Assembly (NCBI GenBank): GCA_964481655.1 | Contig: CAYZVO010000179.1 | Location: 1 to 20,112, forward strand | Direction of reading: 5' to 3' | From: CALDOK01 sp964481655 | GTDB taxonomy: Bacteria > Myxococcota_A > UBA796 > JAFGLY01 | Length of the DNA: 20,112 bases | Part shown: positions 6,899-13,344 of the stretch, piece after piece | How positions within the stretch are numbered: the first letter of the stretch is position 1 | Layout: each line of letters opens with the position of its first letter | Notes under the pieces: generated by a model | The model's input: only the letters and a program-made list of their open reading frames with translations | Told to the model about the DNA's origin: nothing | The model's database searches: none | Made by a program: the position numbers and the translations under genes

Positions 6899-8104
6899 AT
6901 GCCCCCCGATCTGGCCTTCCCGCCCACAGACTTCGGTCTCTGGTGTCCCCTCCCCGACACCGCCGTCCAACTCGGCCGTCTCCGCGCCCACGCCCACGCG
7001 AAGGACGCAAGCTCCGGTGTCTGGTACGACCTGCACCTGGTGCTCGCCAGCAGCGAGCGCGACGGCCGGGCCCAGGTCGCCCCAGCACTTCACCTCGCCC
7101 CACGGCTACACCGAGCCTTCGATCTCGAGGCCCTGCGCGAGAAGTTCGCCAGCTGGCAGGGCCGCTCCCTCCCCAGCTCGTTCTCCCCACTGCTCCCCCA
7201 AGCCGACGCGGAGGGCTTCGCCCCCTCCACCATCGAGCTGGACCCCGACCTGCGCTGGGACCCGTCGATCCAGAGCAGCATCCTCCCCCTGGACCTGCTT
7301 GACGACGACCAGTCCACGCGCCAACGCAGCCTGCGCCGCCTGCTCGCCCGCGAGCCCTGGGCGCCGCTCGACCCCAGCAACCACCTGGCCAGCCTCTACC
7401 CGATCCTCGAGGACATGGATCTGGTGGACGCTGCCTGCGCGGGACTGATGGCCACGACAGCCACGGTGTGGGCCCCCGATCCCCAGGAGCTGCGGGGGCG
7501 GCCCGCCAGCTTCTCGCCACCGTCCCCCGAGCTCGACCTCGCGCTGCAGCTCGCCCCTCCACGGCAGACCGAGGCCGAGAAACAGCGCCTGGCCAGCTTC
7601 ATCGCCGTGGCCTGCGAGCCCCTGCTCGGATCGGCGACGCCGGTTCGCCGGGACCAGCTCTGGGCGATGACCAAGCAGTGGCGGGACACTGCGCGGCGCT
7701 GGCGCGTCCGCGACCCCGAAGAGAAGGGGCTCTCCGCCTCCGAGCGTCCCTCCCCTCCCCCCTTCTCGCCGGTGCTGGTGGTCGATGAGGCCAACGCCAA
7801 GCCAGCCTCGGGCCCGATCCCCCGCGTGGCCTCCCGGCCCATGCTGCGCCCCTGGCTCTGCTCCAGCCGCACCGCCCGCTTCCTGTGGGTCTGCGCTGCA
7901 GGAGAACCAGACGCCAACCTGAGCCTGAGCCTCACCCCCGAAGGCACCTGGCCCAGCTTCCTCGAGCGCAGGGAGGCGCGCTTCGTGGACGTGCAGGTCG
8001 AGTCACCCGACGGCGGACGCCGCTGGATCAGCGGCTTCGACGGAGCTCGCGACGCGCTGGTGGACCGCCTGGCACCCGGTGCTCGCGTCGTGCCCGAGCG
8101 ATAG
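6899..8104 (+). CDS. Hypothetical protein, 401 aa, no recognised family
   Basis: ATG 6899 is preceded by GGAGG at 4 nt; the longer frame to 6785 starts in Pro-rich, non-coding-looking sequence. The product is soluble with no signal peptide or TM segment, rich in Pro, Leu, Asp and Arg. It has a mixed N-terminal region (FGLWCPLPDTAVQLG, then VWYDLHLVLAS), a helical middle (about 165-280) with repeated DL/LAS motifs, a Pro-rich break (about 285-310), and a beta-rich C-terminal part (RFLWVCAAGEP, NLSLSLTPEGTWPSF, ARFVDVQVESPDGGRRWISGF). Coding use (strong third-position GC) is convincing. It lies between a WYL regulator and an AlpA-like HTH gene near a tRNA, so it may belong to an accessory cassette. 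No function is proposed. Confidence 0.75.
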   Translation: MPPDLAFPPTDFGLWCPLPDTAVQLGRLRAHAHAKDASSGVWYDLHLVLASSERDGRAQVAPALHLAPRLHRAFDLEALREKFASWQGRSLPSSFSPLLPQADAEGFAPSTIELDPDLRWDPSIQSSILPLDLLDDDQSTRQRSLRRLLAREPWAPLDPSNHLASLYPILEDMDLVDAACAGLMATTATVWAPDPQELRGRPASFSPPSPELDLALQLAPPRQTEAEKQRLASFIAVACEPLLGSATPVRRDQLWAMTKQWRDTARRWRVRDPEEKGLSASERPSPPPFSPVLVVDEANAKPASGPIPRVASRPMLRPWLCSSRTARFLWVCAAGEPDANLSLSLTPEGTWPSFLERREARFVDVQVESPDGGRRWISGFDGARDALVDRLAPGARVVPER

Positions 8105-8109
8105 ACACC

Positions 8110-8343
8110 TCACTCCAGGTGACGCTTCACCGTCTCCGCCGCCGTGGACTGGTAGGTGCGCTCGTCGACCCACGCCTCGAGCTCCGACAGCCGGTACATC
8201 ACCCGCGACCGCGGGCTGTCCCCCAGCCGCACGTACCGCGGCCCCTTTCCGAGCAACCTCCATTTGCGAAGTGTCTGCTGCTGGATGCCCAGGTAGCGGG
8301 CGGCCTCGGGGCTCGAGAGCAGGGGGCTGGGGCTGTCGCTCAT
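8110..8343 (-). CDS. AlpA/excisionase-like MerR-type HTH protein
   Basis: This is a 77-aa protein from ATG 8343 with GGAGG 5 nt upstream. The sequence LLSSPEAARYLGIQQQTLRKW (residues 8-28) is the HTH_17/AlpA-type helix-turn-helix; RYVRLG, then VMYRLSELEAWVDER, is the usual wing and C-terminal helix, followed by a STAAET tail. Members act as prophage regulators, excisionases or small DNA-binding accessory proteins. It converges on the 401-aa gene with 5 nt between stops, and starts about 230 nt from the 3' end of the tRNA-Thr gene, which fits a recombination-directionality role in a (former) tRNA-inserted element. No integrase is present in the window, so that role is only inferred. Confidence 0.85.
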   Translation of the reverse strand: MSDSPSPLLSSPEAARYLGIQQQTLRKWRLLGKGPRYVRLGDSPRSRVMYRLSELEAWVDERTYQSTAAETVKRHLE

Positions 8344-8416
8344 GGGGACCTCCAAGCGGTCCCTGGAGCATGCCGGGCGCCCCAACCGCCTGGAGCGGAA
8401 CAAAGGCCCGTGATTC

Positions 8417-8446
8417 CGCCGCCGCTCCACCCCAGCAGCGGCGGCG
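8417..8446. repeat. GC-rich inverted repeat upstream of the AlpA-like gene
   Basis: Perfect 10-bp arms (CGCCGCCGCT at 8417-8426 and AGCGGCGGCG at 8437-8446) are separated by 10 nt, and the pairing can extend a few bases across a bulge. It lies 74 nt upstream of the AlpA-like start, in the 230-bp gap between that gene and the tRNA. It could be a 5'-UTR hairpin or a binding site; no T-run follows. The rest of the gap holds only the tRNA terminator and a GACCTGGGTCC/GACCTGAGCC partial repeat. Confidence 0.35.
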
Positions 8447-8546
8447 AATTGACCCCGGTTTTCCCCGTCACGACGAATTTCCAAAGTACGACCTGGGTCC
8501 GACCTGAGCCCCATTTCGCCCCAGTCGCCCGATCACCCAAAATACG

Positions 8547-8570
8547 AAAACCCGCCTTGCGGCGGGTTTT
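8547..8570 (-). terminator. Intrinsic terminator of tRNA-Thr
   Basis: Read on the minus strand, CCCGCC-GCAA-GGCGGG forms a 6-bp GC stem with a stable GNRA-type loop, followed by TTTTCGTATTTT. It begins 7 nt after the tRNA 3' end. The A-run on the other side means it could also act on transcripts from the plus strand. Confidence 0.85.
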
Positions 8571-8573
8571 CCA

Positions 8574-8648
8574 TGGAGCCGAGGATGGGATTTGAACCCA
8601 CGGCCTGCTGATTACGAATCAGCTGCTCTACCCCTGAGCTACCTCGGC
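8574..8648 (-). tRNA. tRNA-Thr (anticodon CGT)
   Basis: A 75-nt cloverleaf is readable on the minus strand: acceptor GCCGAGG pairing with CCTCGGC, discriminator T, and encoded CCA (8574-8576). The D arm is AGCTC...GAGC, the anticodon stem GCTGA/TCAGC encloses loop TTCGTAA, and the T arm carries GGTTCAAATCC. The anticodon CGT (complement of 8614-8616) reads ACG, so the tRNA is Thr. It has its own promoter and terminator and is therefore monocistronic. Its 3' end faces the AlpA-like gene. Confidence 0.96.
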
Positions 8649-8663
8649 CGACTCAGCGCCGCC

Positions 8664-8692
8664 GTTCTAGCCCCCGGCGCCGCCGACGTCAA
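8664..8692 (-). promoter_or_regulatory. Sigma-70-type promoter of tRNA-Thr
   Basis: On the minus strand TTGACG (8692-8687) and TAGAAC (8669-8664) are separated by exactly 17 nt, and the -10 box ends 15 nt before the mature tRNA 5' end. The remainder of the 274-bp gap up to 8923 shows no gene; it contains a GGCGCGC-GAG-GCGCGCC hairpin and the leader of the carboxyltransferase gene. Confidence 0.8.
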
Positions 8693-8922
8693 CCGAGGAG
8701 GCTGCACGACGCGCCATACGCCTGGGGTCGGACCTCATCGCGGCGATTCGGCGCGCGAGGCGCGCCACGCTCCGGGGTTGGGCGCTGCTCGAGGTCCACC
8801 CACGACCGCCCGCCGCGACCCTCACCACCCTGCGGATCGTCAGCATCCGACAGCACGACCCCGGGTTAGGCCACAGGCCCCGAGAACAGCATCTCCCCTC
8901 CCCCCTCTCCCCCGAGGCAACC

Positions 8923-10473
8923 ATGACCACCAAGCAGCGCATCGAGGAGCTCGAGCAGCTCCGGGAGCAGGCCCTCGAGGCTGGCGGCGCCGCCCGCATC
9001 GAGAAGCACCACGCCAAAGGCAAGCTCACCGCCCGCGAACGCCTGGTGGCCCTGTGCGACCCGGGCACCTTCCAGGAGATCGACATGTTCGTGCGCCACC
9101 GCTGCACGAACTTCGGCATGGAGAACAACCGGCCCCTCGGCGACGGTGTGGTCACCGGCTACGGCCGCATCGACGGCCGTGTGGTCTACCTGTTCGCCCA
9201 GGACTTCACGGTGGTGGGCGGCTCCCTGGGCGAAGCCTTCGCCAACAAGATCTGCAAGGTCATGGACATGGCGCTCAAGGCCGGCGCGCCCTTCATCGGG
9301 CTGAACGACTCCGGCGGCGCGCGCATCCAGGAAGGTGTGGCGGCCCTGGGCGGCTACGCCGAGATCTTCTTCCGCAACGTGGACGCCTCCGGCGTGGTGC
9401 CTCAGATCTCCCTGATCATGGGCCCCTGCGCCGGCGGCGCGGTGTACTCCCCCGCGCTGACGGACTTCGTCTGCATGGTCAAGGGCGGCTCCCACATGTT
9501 CATCACCGGCCCCAAGGTCATCGAGACGGTGACCGGCGAGAAGGTGAGCTTCGAGGAGCTGGGCGGCGCCGCGGCCCACGCGGCCAAGTCCGGCGTGTGT
9601 CACATCGTGGACGAGTGCGAAGAGGACGCCCTGGCCACGGTCCGTGAGCTGTTGTCCTACCTGCCCTCGAACAACCTCGAGGACCCGCCCTTCCAGCCCA
9701 CCGCCGACCCGCGCGACCGGGCCGACGCCGCGCTGGACAGCATGGTGCCTGACGACGCCACCAAGCCCTACGACATCAAGAAGGTCATCGCGGCGGTGGT
9801 CGATGACGGCGAGTTCCTCGAGGTCCACGCCGACTTCGCCAAGAACATCGTGGTCGGCTTCGCCCGCCTGGGCGGCCACTCGGTGGGCATCGTCGCCAAC
9901 CAGCCCGCCTACCTCGCCGGCTGCCTCGACATCGACGCCTCCAACAAGGGCGCCCGCTTCGTGCGCACCTGCGACGCCTTCAACGTCCCGCTGATCACCT
10001 TCGAGGACGTGCCCGGCTTCCTGCCCGGCGTCGACCAGGAGCACGGCGGCATCATCCGCAACGGCGCCAAGCTCATCTACGCCTTCTGCGAGGCCACGGT
10101 GCCCAAGCTCACGGTGATCACCCGCAAGGCCTACGGCGGGGCCTACTGCGTCATGTCCTCCAAGCACATCCGCGCGGACTACAACTTCGCCTGGCCCACC
10201 GGCGAGATCGCGGTCATGGGCCCCGACGGCGCGGTGAACATCATCTTCCGCAAGGACATCGCCAAGGCCGACGACCCGGCGGGGCGTCAGAAGGAGCTGG
10301 TGGACGAGTACCGCGCCCGCTTCGCCACGCCGTACCTGGCGGCCGAGCTCGGCTACATCGACGACATCATCCGCCCCAGCGACACCCGTCGGCGCGTCAT
10401 CGACGCCCTCGAGTCCATCCGCAACAAGCGCGAGCCGCGCCCCACCAAGAAGCACGGCAACATCCCGCTCTAG
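8923..10473 (+). CDS. Acyl-CoA carboxyltransferase subunit (12S transcarboxylase / MmdA / PccB type)
   Basis: This 516-aa, full-length cytoplasmic member of the biotin-dependent carboxyltransferase family moves a carboxyl group between carboxybiotin and the alpha-carbon of an acyl-CoA, most likely propionyl-/methylmalonyl-CoA. The two crotonase-like halves are present: the N-domain oxyanion loop at SGGARIQEG (130-138) and MGPCAGGAVYSP (167-177), and the C-domain loop at GGAYCVMSS (405-413), with FEDVPGFLPG and WPTGEIAVMGPDGAVNI typical of PccB/MmdA. The residue after GGAY is Cys409, where PCC beta subunits usually have Asp, a position known to affect acyl-CoA choice. The start at ATG 8923 follows GAGG by 5 nt. 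The partner genes downstream favour transcarboxylase over classical propionyl-CoA carboxylase, but a biotin carboxylase elsewhere in the genome could pair with it. Confidence 0.92.
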   Translation: MTTKQRIEELEQLREQALEAGGAARIEKHHAKGKLTARERLVALCDPGTFQEIDMFVRHRCTNFGMENNRPLGDGVVTGYGRIDGRVVYLFAQDFTVVGGSLGEAFANKICKVMDMALKAGAPFIGLNDSGGARIQEGVAALGGYAEIFFRNVDASGVVPQISLIMGPCAGGAVYSPALTDFVCMVKGGSHMFITGPKVIETVTGEKVSFEELGGAAAHAAKSGVCHIVDECEEDALATVRELLSYLPSNNLEDPPFQPTADPRDRADAALDSMVPDDATKPYDIKKVIAAVVDDGEFLEVHADFAKNIVVGFARLGGHSVGIVANQPAYLAGCLDIDASNKGARFVRTCDAFNVPLITFEDVPGFLPGVDQEHGGIIRNGAKLIYAFCEATVPKLTVITRKAYGGAYCVMSSKHIRADYNFAWPTGEIAVMGPDGAVNIIFRKDIAKADDPAGRQKELVDEYRARFATPYLAAELGYIDDIIRPSDTRRRVIDALESIRNKREPRPTKKHGNIPL

Positions 10474-10485
10474 GGGCTGACACCC

Positions 10486-10707
10486 ATGTCCGACGCCACC
10501 CTCGATCGCGACACACGCCGCCGCCTGATCCTGGCCGCGGCCATCGCCCAGCTGCTGTCCGAGCAGGGCGCCGACGCCGGCGACCCCACGGGCGCGGCCT
10601 GGTCCCGCACCGGCCACCGCGGCCTCGCGGGCGCCTGGGCCTTCAACCCCCGCAGCCCCTCTTCCTGGCGCCTCGCCGGCCGCCTCGACCACCACCGCGG
10701 CCGCTAG
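10486..10707 (+). CDS. Small carboxylase-complex subunit, like the C-terminal tail of MmdC/OadG (epsilon-like)
   Basis: This 73-aa protein lies between the two carboxyltransferase genes (12 nt after the first stop, 9 nt before the next start), so it is almost certainly co-translated with them. It has an Ala/Leu/Ile helix (RRRLILAAAIAQLLSEQG, residues 11-28), a loop, and a conserved-looking tail SPSSWRLAGRL (57-67). The C-termini of the membrane decarboxylase subunits OadG/MmdC carry the same two elements, an IAAAIA helix and an SPW.AGR tail, and the small epsilon subunit of Veillonella methylmalonyl-CoA decarboxylase is described as resembling that tail. There is no true TM segment here, so I infer a soluble linker or assembly subunit. 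Similarity is by eye only. Confidence 0.65.
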   Translation: MSDATLDRDTRRRLILAAAIAQLLSEQGADAGDPTGAAWSRTGHRGLAGAWAFNPRSPSSWRLAGRLDHHRGR

Positions 10708-10716
10708 GAGACCACC

Positions 10717-12540
10717 ATGACCGCACAGAAGGTCCAGCTCACCGATCTCATCCTGCGCGACGCCCACCAGTCCCTGCTGGCCACGCGCATGCGCACCGAA
10801 GACATGCTCCCCGCCCTCGAGCTGCTCGACGACGTCGGGTTCTACTCCCTCGAGATGTGGGGCGGCGCCACCTTCGACGTCTGCCAGCGCTTCCTGAACG
10901 AGTCCCCCTGGGACCGGCTGCGCACTATCAAGAAGCACGTCAAGAAGACCAAGCTGCAGATGCTGCTCCGGGGTCAGAACCTGGTCGGCTATCGGCACTA
11001 CGCCGACGACCTGGTCTACGCGTTCGTGGCCCACGCCCACGAGCAGGGCATCGACGTCTTCCGCATCTTCGACGCGGTCAACGACATCCGGAACCTGCAA
11101 GAAGCCATGCGCGCCACCAAGAAGGTGGGCGCCATCTGCGAAGGCTCCATCAGCTACACCATCTCCCCGGTGCACACGAACGAGGCCTTTGTGGCCTTCG
11201 CCCAGCAGCTGAAGGACGAAGGTGCCGACCTCATCTGCATCAAGGACATGGCGGGCATGCTCTCGCCGGCCAACGCCACCTCCCTGGTCTCGGCGCTGAA
11301 GTCCGAGATCGGTCTGCCGGTACACCTGCACACCCACTGCGCCTCGGGCATGGCCCCGGCCACCATCCTGGCCGCGGTCCAGGCCGGCTGCGACATCGTC
11401 GACACCGCGCTGTCCCCCCTGTCCTGGGGCACCGCCCAGGCCCCGACGGAGTCGGTGGTGGGCATCCTCGGCGGCACCCCCTGGGACACGGGCCTGTCCC
11501 TGGACAAGCTCGATCTGTGCGCCGCCCACTTCCAGACGGTGCGCGAGCTGTACAAACCCCTGCTCAATCCCATCGCCGAGCGGGTGGACACGCGCATCCT
11601 GCAGCACCAGATCCCCGGCGGCATGATGTCCAACCTGCTGTCCCAGCTGGAGATGCAGAAGGCCGGCGACAAGTTCGACGACGTGCTGCTCGAGACCGCC
11701 CGCGTCCGCAAGGACCTGGGCTACCCCCCGCTGGTCACCCCCACCTCCCAGATCGTGGGCACCCAGGCGGTGTTCAACGTGGTGCTCGGCGAGCGCTACA
11801 AGATGGTGACCAACGAAGTCCGCAACTACATGAAGGGCCTGTACGGCGCCTCCCCTGCCCCCATCGACGCCGACCTGATGGCCGAGGTGCTTGGCGACGA
11901 ACAGCCCATCACCGTGCGCCCCGGCTCGCTGTTCGAGCCCGAGCTGCAGGGTCACCTCGACCACGTGAAGACCTGGGGCCCCGAGTACGGGCTCGAGGAA
12001 GCGCTATCCTACGGTCTCTTCCCCCAGGTGGCCGAGGAGTTCTTCGCCGCCCGGCGCGAAGGACGCCTCCCCGCCCAGGCCGAGCCCCGGCCCGAAGACA
12101 TGGTCCCCCAGGCCCAGGACGTGAGCGCCGAGCCCTCGGGCGACGGCCGCGAGCTGGTGCTGGAGCTCGACGGGGTCAAGTCCACCGTCCAGGTGCAGCA
12201 GTCCGGGAGCACCATGCGCCTCTCCCTCGACGGCGTCAGCTACGACGTCGCCGTGGTGCCCCAGGCCCGCGCCAAGCGCGAGCGTCGCGGCGGCGGCGAC
12301 GAAGGCGGCGAGGGCCTGCTGAAGGCCCCGCTCCCCGGCGTGCTGCTCGAGCTGAAGGTGGCCGAAGGCGACGAGGTGGCCCAGGGCGATGTGGTCTGCG
12401 TGCTCGAGGCCATGAAGATGCAGAACGAGCTCGAGGCCCCCGTGGCCGGCACGGTCGTGGCCATCCTGGCCAAGCAGGGCTCCAGCCTGGACAACGACCA
12501 GCCGATCCTCGAGATCGAACCGGCCGGCGACGAGGCCTGA
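10717..12540 (+). CDS. Pyruvate/oxaloacetate carboxyltransferase (5S type) fused to biotin carboxyl carrier domain
   Basis: This 607-aa cytoplasmic protein has the OadA/PycB/5S layout. A TIM-barrel carboxyltransferase (about 5-300) carries the metal-site Asp in LRDAHQSL (Asp15), the carbamylated-Lys motif CIKDMAG (Lys176) and HTH metal ligands (His205, His207). The conserved carboxylase domain (about 300-460) includes PGGMMSNLLSQ. A Pro/Glu linker is followed by a biotinyl domain (about 525-605) with EAMKM and biotin-acceptor Lys567. It transfers carboxyl between carboxybiotin and pyruvate/oxaloacetate. No biotin carboxylase domain is present. With the upstream 12S-like gene it makes the two half-reactions of methylmalonyl-CoA:pyruvate transcarboxylase; oxaloacetate decarboxylase alpha and pyruvate carboxylase subunit B are alternatives. 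ATG 10717 has GGAG 6 nt upstream. Confidence 0.92.
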   Translation: MTAQKVQLTDLILRDAHQSLLATRMRTEDMLPALELLDDVGFYSLEMWGGATFDVCQRFLNESPWDRLRTIKKHVKKTKLQMLLRGQNLVGYRHYADDLVYAFVAHAHEQGIDVFRIFDAVNDIRNLQEAMRATKKVGAICEGSISYTISPVHTNEAFVAFAQQLKDEGADLICIKDMAGMLSPANATSLVSALKSEIGLPVHLHTHCASGMAPATILAAVQAGCDIVDTALSPLSWGTAQAPTESVVGILGGTPWDTGLSLDKLDLCAAHFQTVRELYKPLLNPIAERVDTRILQHQIPGGMMSNLLSQLEMQKAGDKFDDVLLETARVRKDLGYPPLVTPTSQIVGTQAVFNVVLGERYKMVTNEVRNYMKGLYGASPAPIDADLMAEVLGDEQPITVRPGSLFEPELQGHLDHVKTWGPEYGLEEALSYGLFPQVAEEFFAARREGRLPAQAEPRPEDMVPQAQDVSAEPSGDGRELVLELDGVKSTVQVQQSGSTMRLSLDGVSYDVAVVPQARAKRERRGGGDEGGEGLLKAPLPGVLLELKVAEGDEVAQGDVVCVLEAMKMQNELEAPVAGTVVAILAKQGSSLDNDQPILEIEPAGDEA

Positions 12541-12541
12541 G

Positions 12542-13318
12542 GTGGCACGGCGCGCCGAGCTCGACCTGGATGCCCTGGAGCAGGCCGCCGCGGCCCTGGC
12601 CCACGCCAACCACGCCCTGGCCTTCACAGGCGCGGGCATGTCGGTCGAGAGCGACATCCCCGACTTCCGCAGCCCCGACGGCCTGTGGCGCACCTACCCC
12701 CCCGAGGAGTACGCCACCCTCTCCGCCTTCCGCCGCGATCCCGACAAGGTCTGGGTCATGCTGCGGGCGATGACGGAGGTGCTCGAGGCCGCCGATCCCA
12801 ACCCGGGCCACGACGCCCTCGCCCGCCTGCAACGACAGGGCCTGTTGAAGCGGGTGCTCACCCAGAACATCGACGGGCTGCACGCCCGGGCAGGCAGCGA
12901 TCAGCCCATCGAGGTTCACGGCAGCCACCGGGGGCTGCACTGCCCCGCCTGCGACCTGCGCGAGCCCAAGGCCGCGCCTCCCTCCAGCGGGGTGCCCCGC
13001 TGCCGTCGCTGCGGCGGGCCCATGAAGCCCCCGGTCGTGCTCTTCGAGGAGGGCCTGCCTCCGGCCCTGGGCGAGGCCATGCGCCTGGCGTCCCGCTGCG
13101 ATCTGATGCTGGTGGTGGGCACCTCGCTGCAGGTCTACCCCGCCGCCTCCCTGCCCGACATCGCCGCTGACGCCGGGGCCACCATCGTCGAGGTGAACCT
13201 CGAGCCCGGCCACCTGCGCCGCCACGGCGCCATCGAGCTGGTCGGAGGGGCCGCGCAGGTGCTGCCGATGCTCGAGGAGCGGGCGCTGGAGCTGAAGGGA
13301 CAGCGCGGGAGCAGGTGA
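12542..13318 (+). CDS. Sirtuin (Sir2-family NAD-dependent protein deacylase)
   Basis: This 258-aa protein starts at GTG 12542, 2 nt after the preceding stop, with GAGG 6 nt upstream inside that gene, so it is coupled to the carboxyltransferase operon. The NAD-binding motifs are GAGMS (30-34), PDFR (40-43), TQNIDGLH (107-114) and GTSLQV (193-198). The catalytic base is His126 in EVHG, and the zinc ribbon is intact: Cys134, Cys137, Cys154, Cys157. It should remove acyl groups from lysines using NAD+. No clear Tyr-x-x-Arg desuccinylase motif is seen, so acetyl or short acyl groups are the likelier substrates. Its place after an acyl-CoA carboxyl-transfer operon hints that it acts on enzymes of this pathway. 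Confidence 0.93.
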   Translation: MARRAELDLDALEQAAAALAHANHALAFTGAGMSVESDIPDFRSPDGLWRTYPPEEYATLSAFRRDPDKVWVMLRAMTEVLEAADPNPGHDALARLQRQGLLKRVLTQNIDGLHARAGSDQPIEVHGSHRGLHCPACDLREPKAAPPSSGVPRCRRCGGPMKPPVVLFEEGLPPALGEAMRLASRCDLMLVVGTSLQVYPAASLPDIAADAGATIVEVNLEPGHLRRHGAIELVGGAAQVLPMLEERALELKGQRGSR

Positions 13319-13322
13319 AGTG

Positions 13323-13341
13323 CTCCCCTAGCTGAGGGGAG
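13323..13341. terminator. Hairpin between convergent genes, possible bidirectional terminator
   Basis: CTCCCCT-AGCTG-AGGGGAG forms a 7-bp stem with a 5-nt loop in the 26-nt gap between the sirtuin stop and the stop of the convergent lipoprotein gene. The placement is right for termination of both operons, but neither side has a T-run. Confidence 0.5.
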
Positions 13342-13344
13342 AGC

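Noticed and set aside
8547..8573. Hairpin beside the tRNA considered as an attachment-site core
   Set aside because: The stem, loop and T-run fit an intrinsic terminator fully; no second copy was seen in the window.
10486..10707. 73-aa protein as a membrane sodium-pump gamma subunit (OadG)
   Set aside because: The hydrophobic stretch is too short and is flanked by charged residues; no beta subunit gene is present.
8866..11964. 1032-codon open frame on the minus strand across the carboxyltransferase operon
   Set aside because: It is antisense to three well-identified genes; its composition (Gly, Val, His, Leu, Asp repeats) is the mirror of GC-rich third positions, with no domain or ribosome site.
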